Below, piece by piece: positions 1-11,676 of a stretch of 64,000 bases of DNA. How positions within the stretch are numbered: the first letter of the stretch is position 1; every line of letters begins with the position of its first letter. The notes under the pieces are model-generated. The model did no database searches, had not been told where the DNA came from, and worked only from the letters and a program-made list of their open reading frames with translations. This DNA comes from Anisus vortex (taxonomy: Eukaryota; Mollusca; Gastropoda; Planorbidae). The position numbers were made by a program, and so were the translations under genes. The stretch lies in contig OX421497.1 in NCBI GenBank assembly GCA_949126835.1, forward strand, positions 25,709,612 to 25,773,611. The letters are read 5' to 3'.

Positions 1-1390
1 AAAGCGACACATCGAAAAAGAAGCATCTCAGCTCAACGGGCAAAGAACAGTAGTCGTCTTCTCTAAACGTTAAAGCCAAACGACTTCTCACGTTTAGGTT
101 TCACGACACAGGAATAGTTTCGCAAAGATTCTAAAAGCGATCTAAGAAGTTTCACGAAAATTTACTGCCTTAAAAAACAACAACATCAGCGTAGAAGAAC
201 ACACGGATATCACATAGCTGCAATAAAAACAAAAAGACAACACCAAACTTGCTGGGAAGTTCTGAACTTAAGAAGCTAAAGTCTTTTCCATCTGTTAAAC
301 GATAGGCCTACTGTTTAGTTGTGAAAAGCTGAGAGGTTTAATGACATAATGTCGCAGTTGGTCACGAAGACTTTAGAAACCTAACCAAGATTGCTCGATT
401 TCCTATATGCATGACAGTTAAATCTCTCTAATAAGCGTTAGGCAGAAACTCCATTTTAAACACCGACTCAATAATCGCTCCCGTAGCCCACTAAAAAAGA
501 AATTAGTTTTACGTTTACGGAAACTCTTTAGCCAGAAGTCAGTAGAATCTAGAACGTAACTCAGGAATTGCGTGTTAAAGTCACGGGCGTCAAAGAAAAA
601 GAAGAAATCTCAACCAAGACCATCGTAAATACAAGTAAGCTTAGGCCTACTTACGGTGGTCTTGTCTCAGCGCATAATATTCTCCGGGAAAAGAAAGATA
701 ATTATTAAATCCTAACTATATTAACGTGGTTAGCTCCCCTTACGCATTCTTAATAATATGCTTTTTTTCTTAACATTAAATTATTCAAACTTTCGGAAAT
801 AATAAAAGGGTCGATATCGCAAAGAGTTATAAGCCGCATCGAAAGTTTGTGCTACTACTCACAGACCTTTCTCAAAATCTAACGGAATGAAAAACGCAAG
901 AAATCCGGAATTAAAATTACGGAAAAATAGGCTATGGCTATAACCTATTGTAGTTTAGTTAATACTAAACTCGCACTAGCCTTTGAAAACAAGTCGCATT
1001 AATTTCTGACAATATAATTATATCGTTTTTTTTAATATTTATATATAGGTGTGTATATTATATTTATTACTATTTTCTTGTCGGAATAAACGAATGGTGT
1101 ACGCATGTCTAGTTATTTCAATTAACATGTTTTACCTTTGATGTATCTAATTTCATTTAACATATTTTACAACCTTACACTTTTAGATGATATTAGAGAT
1201 AAATAATAATTAGCCGGTAACCTCCTGGTGTTACATAAGTCACAACCTCATAAACATCTTCAAACATACACATTCTGTGAGAGTGACTTGCCAAGTTTTT
1301 TTTATATTCCTGTCTCCAGTCTACCAGACACGAAACAATTGACTTACGATCATTTTCATTGACATCCTATTTAGTTTTTTTTTTTTTTAA
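1..1390. other. Unannotated AT-rich intergenic DNA
   Basis: I see no open reading frame of note, no splice-like exon and no recognisable transposon end here. The stretch around 1018-1080 is almost pure A/T. It may be intergenic or part of a large intron of a gene lying to the left. Confidence 0.5.
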
Positions 1391-1652
1391 ACAGGTTGTA
1401 CGCGTTCAACTTACAATCCGCAGGTCCTAGGTTTGAATCTTGGTGAAGGCTAGGATTTTGTTCCCAGGACTTGAGGGTGTCCCTGAGTCTACCCAGCTCG
1501 AATGGGTACCTGGCTGACATTAATTGGGGTAAAGTAAAGGCGGCTGGGCATTGTGCTGGCCATACATACCCTAGTATACCGTGGCCAAAGAAACTTGTGA
1601 ACTCTGCTTCACTAGCCCTATGATCAGTTTGGTCCGAAGGGTACTTTACTTA
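1391..1652 (+). mobile_element. tRNA-derived SINE, family 1
   Basis: The 5' part is tRNA-like, with a B-box-like GGTTTGAATCTTGG. It is followed by a body shared with copies at 26845, 38270, 49920, 51399 and 56230: CCCAGGACTTGAGGGTG, CTGAGTCTACCCAGCTC, GGGGTAAAGTAAAGGCGG, GCATTGTGCTGGCC and a tail reading CCTATGATCAGTTTGGTC. It is transcribed by RNA polymerase III by family analogy. It is not a functional tRNA gene because there is no acceptor stem or anticodon arm. Confidence 0.8.
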
Positions 1653-1767
1653 CGCATTGAATTACAGATTTTCCATTTAAACACAATTTATTCTGACAAC
1701 TAGAAATTAAAGATATAATGTCGTGAGAAAAGGCTGTAGTCTTTTAAAAAATACTTAAGGCTTAGAC

Positions 1768-2904
1768 CAGGGGTCTCCAAACTACGGCCCGCGGTTGGGC
1801 CCTTTTTATCTACGAAAAATATATTAGGCCTACGGAAATGTATCTGTATCCTGCCTAGATCAGCCGCCGCTTACGTGGACATTATGTTTTAATTTAATTA
1901 AAATAGAGACGCGTAGTAGTGCGTTATGTTTTCCAACTTCCAACCGATAACTACATTGCAAAACTTTATTCGCTGCTTACTTTTTCTACTTTCTGCGTGT
2001 GTCTTACCAGTTTTTTTGCCCAAGAAAGACTATCCTTATATCAAAATTTTTGCATCAAGTAACCTTTCAATCTTCGGAACATCAAACCATTTTCAAAAAT
2101 AAAATACGTGAAGAACAATTTGATAACAAACTTGTCCGATGACTTGTCAGGTCACATCAGAGACATCAAATCATCCAGGAAACAATTTCACCATTCCCAC
2201 TAATACAGGTGTTCATGTGTAGTGTATCAATGTGTTATTAAATAACAACTGAATAAAATAATCTTAAATAAATAGGCCCTAATTAACAAGAAAACCATAA
2301 AAACGAAGTTTTTATTATACTCCCTTTATTTGCAAACTAAGTTTACCAACATGTAATTAAACAATTGATTGACTACTGCAAATGAAACGTACAGAAAAAT
2401 ATCTGTGTCGCAAATCTCAAAAATATCTCCTTACTCCGTATGAATTGTTCTAAAAATAATCTTAGCGCATAATTTTTTTTTCTAGCTTTGCTCTGAAAAA
2501 CTATAAAAAGTTTCACAGGCATTTTTAAAGTGAAACCAAAATTTTTCTTATACTTTCCTTTTAAGAAATGAATATTGTCATAAGTGTAGTATTGTTAACT
2601 TGTTTTAACTGAAAATTTATTTGATAGAATGTATTGTTAGTCGGGGCAAGGCTGCTGTCCAAATTTCAGCTCGATAGGACCACGCGAAGTGGTCGAAAAA
2701 TCGAAGCCAATTCTCGCTCCCACGACGCTCCCACGACGCATGATTGCAATCAGACAGACAGAAAATGCAACTTAAAATAACGGAAGTAAAAACAGCATTC
2801 ATGTTTTTATTCTTTTTCATTTGGACTCGAGTGTGTAGTCGGCCCCCGGACCGCTGTTTGATAGTAAATGCGGCCCTCGGGCTGAAAAAGTTTGAAGACC
2901 CTTG
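1768..2904. mobile_element. Non-autonomous hAT transposon
   Basis: Left end CAGGGGTCTCCAAAC matches the inverted right end, which reads CAAGGGTCTTCAAAC on the other strand. The 8-bp flanks GCTTAGAC (1760-1767) and GCCTAGAC (2905-2912) form a target duplication with one mismatch. Both features are typical of the hAT superfamily (Charlie/SPIN-type ends, with GGCCCGC just inside). No transposase is recognisable in the 1.1-kb interior; short reading frames near the right end are chance. A short direct repeat CTCCCACGACG occurs twice near 2718. Confidence 0.85.
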
Positions 2905-3084
2905 GCCTAGACTATCTCATCTGATGTTGTCTCCTTTAATTAGAAACCGTGCAGTTCGGTTTCGGTTCTGAGCGGTAGAGAGCCTAGGTTCGGGTTCGAT
3001 TATGTTCGATAATACCTGTGTTCTTACAATGTTTGGGTTTTAGTAAAACTAATTTTTATATAAAATTCTTCAGTCTTTGGAAAA

Positions 3085-3812
3085 TCTCTATTACTACGAT
3101 CAAGGTTGGGGCCTCCAAGATAACGTTGTCCAACACGGTTAGAGACCTTGGCCTTTTTATTGATAATAAAATATCAATGGTTCCACATATATCATCTACA
3201 TGCCCTGGGTCAGCTGCGACCTCAACTCAATAGAAGAACGGCCAACACCGTAGCAGTCTCTCTTATCCAGTCAAGGTTGGATTACTGCAATAGTTGCCTA
3301 TGGGGTTTGCCCCCAGAACCAGCTGCAGAGATTACAGAGAGTGCAGAGTGCAGAACACCGCGGCGCGCATTGTTTCGGGATAGAGGAGGCACGATCATAT
3401 CTCCCCAGCACTAAGGGATAGCCACTGGCTCCCGGTGATGAAGCGAATAGAGCACAAAATCATGTCCATTACGTACGGATGCATAAAGGGCATTGCTTCT
3501 TCGTATCTTCGAGAGCTTATAACAAGGCATAAGCCATCTAGGGAACGGCGCTCTTCAACACAGTTCACTTCTCAAAACTCCTAGTTTGGATGGAAACAGA
3601 AAGAAGTAGCTGGGAGTGCGCTCATTTGAGTCAGTGGTGCCTTCTCTAAGGAACAGTCTATATCAGACACTGAGAGAATCTTTTAAAAGGAACTTAAAGA
3701 CCTTTCTCTTTGGCTAGTACATCTGCCATTGCAAGTCACACCAAGAGCGCACTGAGCATGCTAATTTAAAAGCATGGATAGAAGCGCTATAATAAATGCC
3801 CATTCTTATCTT
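3085..3812 (+). mobile_element. Truncated CR1/L2-like LINE, 3' end
   Basis: Broken frames encode the C-terminal part of a non-LTR reverse transcriptase. Visible are a VRDLGLFIDNKIS block, SLIQSRLDYCNS followed by LWGLP, a degraded HWLPV segment and a terminal FKRNLKTFLFG before a stop at 3715-3717. A short 3' UTR ends in GCGCTATAATAAATGC. About 20 residues are deleted between the first two blocks, and several frameshifts are present. It is a 5'-truncated dead copy. Confidence 0.8.
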
Positions 3813-4139
3813 TTCTTATAACAAAACAAAAATGTATTAACTAAAATGATTATTTTGTTTCTAACAATATTGGTAGCTACTAGATCTACATGATTTCGAA
3901 CAATATTTGTTCGCTCCCACACGTTTTTAAACCTTCATATAATTCATACGCAACACGTGCCGGATATTGGTGATTGGAATAAAAGTGTTTGGCCAATGCA
4001 AAATAAAAAATAAAAATTTTGATTTGAAAATAATTTTCATAAACACACTAAAATAATATTGATGGGATGGGGGGGGGGGGGGCAGGGCGGTGATGGAGCG
4101 TAGTGATGAAATGGCAGCAGATCAAAGCACTCAAAGCAG
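3813..4139. other. Unannotated spacer
   Basis: AT-rich DNA with a G homopolymer near 4069-4082. Nothing else is recognised. Confidence 0.5.
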
Positions 4140-4662
4140 TAGGGGAGACCGGGGCTAGTCCGCCCATTTTTAGCATTTTTAGCTATTCAGGGTTTATTTC
4201 TGGATAGAATTCTTTGCCGATTCTTATAATCATTCCCCAACTATTCAGTTAATATGAACTAGAAAGATTTTGGGAAACCTCTGCCCCAAATCACACAATA
4301 AAATCAAATGTGAGGTCACTCTGTGTGGGCGAATGTGCCCCACATGTGGGGCAAGTTCGTCACACATGTGGGGCACATACGCCCATGAGGGGCTAATCCG
4401 CCACATGCAAAACAATTCACTAAAACAAGGTTTAAACACTCGATACCAAAAAGAACAAGGCAAGCTTTATTTATGTTTATGGTTCCAAATCTCGGTATAG
4501 ATTTAAAGAATAAAAAGTAACCAAGTTGGATCTAGATGCAGAACTGTTTTGATTCCAAAATGAATGAAAACAAACTTTAACTAAATACAAAGTGTAACTT
4601 GAGGTTTCATATCGATTCAAATTCAAAAGCATCATTCGAAATAGTCAAGAGTCACTTGATGC

Positions 4663-5718
4663 ACAGTTGTGGCATGTGTAATAGTCACATTTGTCTCCAA
4701 TACAATGTTCATGTGACCATTATTTGCACTGCAGACATTGTATCCAGGATTCCTTTTTACTGTGAGACCACTTTAAGAGGCAAATGAGAAAATGTCATTT
4801 CTCATCTTCTTCCTCTGATGACTATTCCTTTGCAAAGCTTCTTTTTGCTTTTTCTTATTCACAACTGAAGTCTTTTTTCCAATTTGCTTTGCGCTTTTCT
4901 TGCGATATTTTTCCAGATGGTCCAGTTCTAATTTTCGCTTTTTCTGGCGTGTCTGTCAGAATGTAGCTTTTCCTTTTCCCGCGTGTTTGTAACTTTCGCG
5001 GAAGAGTTTTGGGGTGAGGCTTAATTGAAACAGGCGAAAAGTCAGCTGCTGCTACAAGCCGCAATGGTTTTCTTTGCCCTTGAGAAGGGCCTGGTTGATC
5101 CTGGCGAGAAGGGCCTGTTTGATAATGGCGAGAAGGGTCTGGTTGATCCTTTCGAGAAGGGCCTGGTTGATCCTGGCGAGAAGGTACTGGTTGATCCTGG
5201 CGAGAAGGGCTTGGTTGATCCTGGCGAGAAAGTTCTGGTTAGTCTTGGTGAGAAAGTTCTGGTTGGTCCTGGTGAGAAAGTTCTGGTTAGTCCCTTTGAG
5301 AAAGTTCTGGTTAGTCCTGATGAGAAAGTTCTGGTTAGTCCTGGTAAGAAAGTTCTGGTTGGTCCTGGTGAGAAAGTTCTGGCTGGTCCTGGTGAAAAAG
5401 TTCTGGTTAGTCCTGGTGAGAAAGTTCTGGTTAGTCCCGGTGAGAAAGTTCTGGTTGGTCCTGTTGAGAAGGGCCTGGCTGATGTTTCTGGTGAGAAGGT
5501 TCTAGTTGTAGTGGATTGTCTCGATCAGTCACTGAAGAGGGACAGAATTCGTTTTCTTGGAAAGTGTCAGGGCTGTAAGGATAGATGCCTGCTTTTGCAA
5601 ATCCTTAGATGATGTTCTGCACTGTCATAGTAGGACCCCATGCCATTAACAATCTCTTGAAGTTGATAAATTATCAATGGGGAGCGAGAATAAAATCGAA
5701 ACCAGTTTTGCTGAGCTT
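4663..5718 (-). pseudogene. Pogo-type transposase, C-terminal remnant
   Basis: Read right to left on the minus strand, the frame gives a GFAKAGIYPYSPDTF block followed by PSSVTDRD, which is the segment after the DDE catalytic core in pogo/Tigger transposases. A Q/P/S-rich repeat of period eight residues (QDQPGPSR type) follows. Next come PKTLPRKLQTRGKRK and ILTDTPEK, the hallmark basic tail of this family. Last is a zinc-finger-like W-x2-C-x2-C...W-x2-H-x2-C...C-x2-C segment at 4663-4760. The frame is interrupted: several repeats now read TAA where others read CAA, and a stop falls inside the zinc finger. The N-terminal two thirds are missing. No host function is implied. Confidence 0.85.
5083..5500 (+). 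repeat. 24-bp coding minisatellite
   Basis: About 17 tandem units of 24 bp, GAGAAAGTTCTGGTTAGTCC plus four bases, with variants. Because 24 is a multiple of three, both strands stay largely open. The plus strand shows a spurious 195-codon frame of EKVLVSPG repeats. The minus strand is the real context, encoding QDQPGPS-type repeats inside the pogo transposase remnant. Confidence 0.9.
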
Positions 5719-6175
5719 GCCATAGGCGTTTTTTTCAGTGGGCCGAACACAGACAGATTCCCATTGGGGCAGGTTCACCCATCTGTCGGATATGCCCCAG
5801 CCAGTGTCGGCGAACCTGCCCCACTATCACCTTTCTACGATTATCAATCCATTACAGCAGCCTTGGTAGAGAAAGCGACAACGTGACACCATGAATGTAA
5901 CAAGGAGAGCCAGTGTTTTGATACCATGCAGTGTCGTTTAATAGCCTTTACTACTTCTTGTGTTATATGAGGAGATGTAGTACGAAGAAAAATCACTTAC
6001 CTACTAAAAAAACAGAGCAGTCTAGATTTGTAGCCGTTTAACACATACACAAGATCAACCAGACGCCATTACTGAGTGGCGTGGTATTGTCGTCCAGTCT
6101 AAAAATAGCTCGGTTTGCGCGCAATACCACCATGGCGAATGTACCCCTATGGCGGACTAGCCCCGGTCTCCCCTA

Positions 6176-6817
6176 TGACGTCGCATGGTTGGGAAGAGCA
6201 ATCAGACTTTTGTGATATTATTTTTCTTTAGGTCTTTTTTTAAATTGTTTTTGCGGTCATCGCTTGTTAAGACAAAGTTTTGTTTTTCTTTTTTTTTTGC
6301 TACGTGTTTCTATACGTGAAAGCTACTACATCTAGATCTATGTCAAAGGTTTAAGGGAGGGATTGTAAAAAAAAAAAGCATTCTTTTGTTTTTCTTTGGA
6401 ATAAAAAATATATAAACATTCCGGTGGAGGCCTATGCCTATGCTAGCAAGACACAAGCTTAAAATATTTTTTCGTTTCTATAAGTTTGCTAGCCTATAGA
6501 GTAAATGACCTCGGCGCGGACACCACCTCATAGCGAACGCCACTCGAAAAAACATTCGCAGTCTCTCTATTGTCATGTCTACTTCGAAAACGAGCGTCGA
6601 TTTAAAGAAAGTAGTAATTCCTTAATACCCTTAGGCCATTTCAGTTCCGGGAACAGCATTTTTGTGATAAAAAAAAGTGCCGACATTTGGAGCCCTAGTG
6701 GCGTCTATGCTAAAAACCTCCCACCAGATGAATGAGTATGACGGTGGTATCTGGGCTTATGACTACTTTTTCTTTCCTTTTTACATTTAAATGTAATTTA
6801 CTGCTATCGGGTGACCC
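6176..6817. other. Unannotated spacer
   Basis: T-rich and A-rich runs near 6230-6380 and no recognisable exon or repeat. A 76-codon frame at 6505-6735 has no features of a protein family. Confidence 0.5.
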
Positions 6818-6969
6818 CTTGCATACAGGGCCGTATTTAGGATGGATTGTGGGTGCCCTGTTCCCAAATTTGTGTGGGGGCCCCTCGTGGCCTCCACCCT
6901 GCCTTCCACATACCTCAAAAAAGTGCTGTTCATTCATTTTACATTCATTAAAATCATAATTATGTTGCG

Positions 6970-7082
6970 TTTATCTTATATTCTTCCTAAATTTTTTTTA
7001 CAGACGTTCCTTCTAGATAGAAGATTATTACGTCCACTAGGCCCAAAACTCCTGCAGGGCGACAGGGATCCGTCTTGGTTGG
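6970..7082 (-). mobile_element. SINE family 2 fragment
   Basis: The inverted sequence matches the SINE at 48238-48415: GACGGATCCCTGTCGCCCTG, CAGGAGTTTTGGGCCTAGTG and a tail reading TAGAAGGAACGTCTGTAA followed by an A-rich stretch. The tRNA-like head is not recognisable, and the inner hAT sits at that edge. Confidence 0.75.
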
Positions 7083-7090
7083 ACTGGAGC

Positions 7091-9857
7091 CAGTGGCGTA
7101 GCTAGGGGGTGGGGCATGAGGGGGACATTATGTCCCCGGGCGCCACGTTAGGGGGCGCCAAAAAGAGTATTAAAACTAATCATTTAATTTTATTTTGATG
7201 TAAACGAATGTATCCCAAATACGTTTGCAAGATTGAATTTTGGAGCTCCACAAATATCTTCATTACAAACCAGTTGGCAAGCATGATTTTGGCGCTCCGA
7301 TTGAGTATTAAGGGGCTCCATTCCACTCATACAACAAATGACACATCCACAATGTAGGATTGCTGATGGCGGTTTTTTTAAAAACATAGATCAGTTCGGG
7401 TTCAAATATTATTCTTCATATACTGAAAGTGGCATCTTGTTTTAACAATTATACAGGTTGGATAATACCACAACCTTTTCGTGATGAATTGATAACTCTC
7501 GGATCTAGATCTATACCCTTTCAGCATAGAGGCAGTCTACCGTCAGTAGCACGTGAACGTTCAATTACTGCGTCATGGTTTAAACGCCGAGGAGAGGAAG
7601 GAGAGGAAGTAAATCGCTTGTGGCTATTATATTCACCAATTAATAAAGCTGCTTACTGTTTCTGCTGTCTATTGTTTACATCATCAAGTTCAAACTCACG
7701 ATCTTCATTTTAGTTAACCAATGGTTTCAACCAACAAATGAAGAAAGCCAGAAAAACTACAGTCTCATATAGACAGTATCGGTCACCGCAGAGCTTTTAC
7801 TACATGGAAGGATGCCGAGCGGAGGATAATTGATAAAAACTGGAATTGATGTCCAGGTCCAAGCTCAAATTCAATTGGAAAAACAACGTTGGCGCGATAT
7901 TTTGAAAAGAATACTTACCTGTATTAAGTTAATAGTTTCACAAAATTTGGCACTGCGTGGCCATGAGGAACATAATATGCATAAGGGCGAGGATAAAAAT
8001 GTTGGAAACTTTTTGTGATCTAACTCGTTGCTCAGTATGATTCACTGTTAGAAAAACACCTACAACATGCCCGAGAAAATCCAGATTCAGTATCTTATTT
8101 ATCCGGAAATCCAAAATGAATTTATCCACCTACTTGCATCGACTGTAAGGAATCAGCTGTTGAGTGAAATCATAAAAAAACAAGTACTTGGGTATCTTAC
8201 TTGACCCAACACCCGATCTAGGACACCGGGAACATCTTTTTGAAGTCATCAGATTTGTGGATGTGGATTTTCAAACTAAAAAAGTATCCATCAAAGAATC
8301 ATTTTTAGGTTTTGTTCCAATACATTCCAAAGACGCAGCAAGCCTTGAAACAGTTATCGTAGATAAACTGGAATCTGATAACATACCTCTAGCCGACTGT
8401 CGGTCACAATGTTATGACAATGCTGCGTAATGACTGGACATATATCCTGAGATCACAGAACATTGTTCGACAACCACAGCTTAAACTTGCAGGAGTACAC
8501 TCAGCTAAACAGGATCCAGTTGTAAACAAATTTTTTTTTAACAGTTGAAAGTATTATATTTGTTTTTCTCTCATTCAACCACAATGAAGAGGAAGTCTGA
8601 AACACGCTGGAGTGCACGGTCAGTAGCTGTTAAAGCTATTTATGAAGGATGAACTAGTAGGGCTGTTGGAAAAATTATCAGAAGATGCAACTTACACCAG
8701 AAGTGATGCAGAAACTTTGCTGGCAGGTATATTAAACTTTAACTGCTTAGTTTTGTTACCTTTCGGGAACATCATACTTGGGAAAATTGATCGTGTCCAG
8801 AAACGATTGCAGGATCCTACTATGAATTTCAAGGAAGCAGCATCTGATCTTGAATTGCTGGTGCAAGAACTTGTCAACATTCGTGATAATTTGAGCCAGG
8901 TTGCGGTAGACAATGGAAAAACAGGATGCACAATTTGGGGAAACGAGATTGACAGAAGAATTAGAATATATAGGCCTACAGAATTACCAAGAGATGCAGG
9001 ACTTTCTGCAGAAGAAGAAATGCACGTATTATGAATAACGTAATTGATAGACTCCAACAGGAGATATCAATACGGTGTTTAGCCTACGTCTAAAAAAAAA
9101 GCTAAACACCAAATTTGGATTTTTACTAGACGTCAAAACTCTTCTGGCTGAGACAAATGTCGGCACACTTCGTCAAAATTGCTTAGATTTTGGAAATTTC
9201 TACGACAATGACGTCAATGATCATGAATTGTGCACAGAATTCGGAGACTGCAAAATGCTGCTCAGTGCCCGGACTGAAGTTCTACCAGAATCTCCTTTGG
9301 TTTTTCTTGGTTTTATTGTTTCATATGGAGATCACGTATTTCCGAATTTACGCATTTCACTGCAAATACTTCTAACAATTGCTGTTTCAATTGCAAGCTG
9401 TGAGCGGTCCTTCAGCAAAATGAAATTTATTTTGTCTTATTTACGTGGTTATAGGCCCTATGGGACAAGATCGTCTGATCGAGTGATCTTGCACTCCTTA
9501 GCATCGAAAGAGAAACACTTGAGAATATTAATTTTGACAACGTGATAGACGAGTTTGTGACAATCAAATCAATTAGGATACATTTTCTAGTAGACTATCA
9601 CTATTCCAGTCATGCATATGCCTAATTAGTAGAGTATATATTTTTTTTAAACTAAATGTTTACAATCCAATAGAGAATTATTAGTCTGTATTATATTTCA
9701 TTAAATTACCAGATGCTACGAAAATGAACTATATAAACCCTAAAATATCAAAATTTTCTTGTGGTCTCAATGAGCCCCCAGACTCTGTCGGTCCGAGAAG
9801 GGGCGCAGACTTTGTGTCATGTCCCCGGGCGCAGATGACTCTATAGCTACGCCACTG
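7091..9857 (+). mobile_element. Inner hAT transposon, ZMYM/DUF4371 type
   Basis: Ends CAGTGGCGTAGCTAGG and, inverted, CAGTGGCGTAGCTATAG are bounded by a perfect 8-bp duplication ACTGGAGC at 7083-7090 and 9858-9865. It carries a broken plus-strand transposase gene. At 2767 bp it is near the size of an autonomous hAT. Its insertion into the outer hAT is younger than that element. Confidence 0.93.
7429..9545 (+). pseudogene. hAT transposase pseudogene (TTF zinc finger, DUF4371, dimerisation domain)
   Basis: Three blocks are visible. At 7429-7713 is a TTF/ZMYM-type N-terminal finger with RLWLLYSPINKAAYCFCC. At 8188-8430 is a DUF4371 core segment with ESFLGFVPIHS and CRSQCYDNAA, the counterpart of the hAT CR..SYDNA motif. 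At 8642-9545 is the rest, ending in the hAT C-terminal dimerisation motif, LLTIAVSIASCERSFSKMK. The blocks lie in three different frames with stops between them, so the enzyme is inactive. Related host genes are called zinc finger MYM-type proteins, but the intact transposon ends show this is a mobile element. Confidence 0.9.
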
Positions 9858-10031
9858 ACTGGAGCGCTTAAAACTGTAGGGGAATAAATGAATTGTATTT
9901 GACATTTTCAACGAAAGAATGGGAATAACACAAACAAAATTATTTTTGGGATGTGTGGGGGCCGTCTTGCGTGTGGGTTCCTGTTCCAATGGAACATGTG
10001 CAACATGCTTAAATACGCCACTGCTTGCATA

Positions 10032-10891
10032 TAGTTAAGGAACAATGCTGTTATAATTTACAATGCTTAGGCTATTTATAGTAATGCTCGTTTTAAAGGG
10101 GTGTTCGCAATGAAGTATGCAAAACGTAGGATTAATCCTCATAGCGAACACTTTTTTCTGTTGCCGTTGTGATCAGAGTAGGCCTACATCAGTTGTTTTT
10201 TTTCACCCAAAGTAGTTAAAAAAATTCTAATTATAGAAACTTAATCACTCAGAACTCTTCACTTTGTTGTGGAAATAAAAGGAAAAAACGTAGTCGACCA
10301 TAACTATAATATGGCCATTAAAAGGCTATCATTCATAATGGCTAGGTAACTAAAACTAAGGTATGCATATAGACTCTATGCTTTGGTGGATAATTCTTAG
10401 CAACATATTTAAATTTTTCACCCGATTTAAAAATTCATATTCGATTTCAATGATTCTTGAATGATTTGCGACTATGACACTATTCCTCAACTGAACTCAA
10501 CTCTGAACTAAATTTGATTTGCCGATTTGGCACTTATTTTTCTGCACACTTACTCAGTCAGTAGGCCTACAGTTTACATTCAATAATTAATTAATTCTAT
10601 TATTTAATTATATTATTAGTATAATTATTAGGTTATATTTTATTTAGAAAGGTACATTTTAAATTCAATAGCCTAATCAATAATTCACCATTCATTCATA
10701 TAGTTAAGTTGGTGTATAGCAATATAACCTAAATATTATATAGTAGGCTAAGTAGGGCCTATACACACCTATAGTAGGCTATAGACTATATTATAGGCCT
10801 ATAGTACTATATAGTCTAGGCCTATTTAATATTAATATTATTAGCCTGTCTTCATAATCATAATTCATATTATATATTGATATAAATAAGC
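10032..10891. other. AT-rich spacer with TAGGCCTA cluster
   Basis: No gene seen. From about 10560 to 10850 the palindrome TAGGCCTA and its variants (GGCCTATA, TAGGCTATA) recur many times in near-pure A/T surroundings. Confidence 0.5.
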
Positions 10892-10899
10892 CATAGGCC

Positions 10900-11105
10900 C
10901 AGGGGCGAAGCCAGAAATTTTTTCCAGGGGGGCTAAACAAATATTTACCAAATACCAGGGGGGGCTAAACTTTCGCGTGACAAAGATTTACCAAATTTTT
11001 AGCAAATTTAGTGCATATTTAAAAAAAATCAGTTGAAAAAATTATTTTTTTTAAATTCCAGGGGGGGCTTAGCCCCCCTCAGCCCCCCCTGTGGCTTCGC
11101 CCCTG
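10900..11105. mobile_element. Short hAT MITE
   Basis: A 206-bp element with ends CAGGGGCGAAGCCAG and, inverted, CAGGGGCGAAGCCACAG. It is flanked by a perfect 8-bp target duplication CATAGGCC at 10892-10899 and 11106-11113. The interior repeats CCAGGGGGGGCTAAA blocks. Confidence 0.92.
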
Positions 11106-11113
11106 CATAGGCC

Positions 11114-11668
11114 TATATTGGCCTATAGACGCGTGGAAAAGTCACACTTTTTAAACCCAAAATTTTGACAAAAAGTAGGGGTGCCACTTAGGCCTATAGG
11201 CCTACACCCTACTCTGTTTTTGAAAAGTTAAAAAAAAACATTAGGCCAACTCTGTGACTCTGTCATAAAGTTTCCTACATCACCCATATTGTTGATTGTA
11301 GTGATGTAGAATTACTTAGATATGGGCAGCATAGGTCTACATTTAACATTTAGAAAACTTTCGTAGGTGTAAAAATACTATCTTTATATAATTGAAATGG
11401 ACAAAAGGATATTATTTTCAGTCCCCCCCCCCCCCCCCCCTTTCATTTGAACTTTTGGACCGATTTGTATTGCCCAAATGAAGCTTAAGTTTTAGGCGGC
11501 AATTTTTCTTAGGCCTATTGAATGCAAATTACAGTATATGAAAAGAATCGTAATATGTAAAAGCTTATCTATGCCCATTATGTAGGTATATGCTTGTAGA
11601 CTAGTAGCTTAAGATTAAGACTTAAGATGAGTTTTATTTCTATTTAGTACCAATGGCCTTAGCCTATA
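11114..11668. other. Unannotated spacer with poly-C
   Basis: AT-rich DNA with a C homopolymer at about 11423-11440. No exon or repeat family is recognised. Confidence 0.5.
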
Positions 11669-11676
11669 GGTTATAG

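Larger units (their letters stand above)
4142..6173 (-). mobile_element. Pogo/Tigger-like DNA transposon, internally deleted
   Basis: Perfect 23-bp terminal inverted repeats begin GGGGAGACCGGGGCTAGTCC, and the element is flanked by TA on both sides (4140-4141 and 6174-6175). Subterminal regions repeat TIR-like blocks (GGGGCTAATCCGCC near 4391, GGGGCAAGTTCGTCAC near 4350, GGCGAACCTGCCCC near 5809), perhaps transposase binding sites. The minus strand encodes the C-terminal part of a pogo-type transposase. Only about 450 bp remain upstream of it, so the CENPB-type helix-turn-helix and most of the DDE domain are gone and the copy is non-autonomous. Confidence 0.88.
6826..10023. mobile_element. 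Outer hAT element containing a nested hAT
   Basis: The left end CAGGGCCGTATTTAGGAT and the right end, read inverted as CAGTGGCGTATTTAAGCA, are imperfect inverted repeats. They are bounded by a perfect 8-bp target duplication CTTGCATA at 6818-6825 and 10024-10031. The interior holds a minus-strand SINE fragment and an entire second hAT at 7091-9857. Without the inner element this one is only about 430 bp, so it is a non-autonomous hAT. Confidence 0.85.

Noticed and set aside
5025..5612. 195-codon plus-strand frame of EKVLVSPG repeats as a structural protein
   Set aside because: It is antisense to a recognisable pogo transposase remnant and arises from a 24-bp minisatellite.
7429..9545. Host zinc finger MYM-type gene
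   Set aside because: The frames are broken and bounded by intact hAT ends with a target duplication, so it is a transposon.
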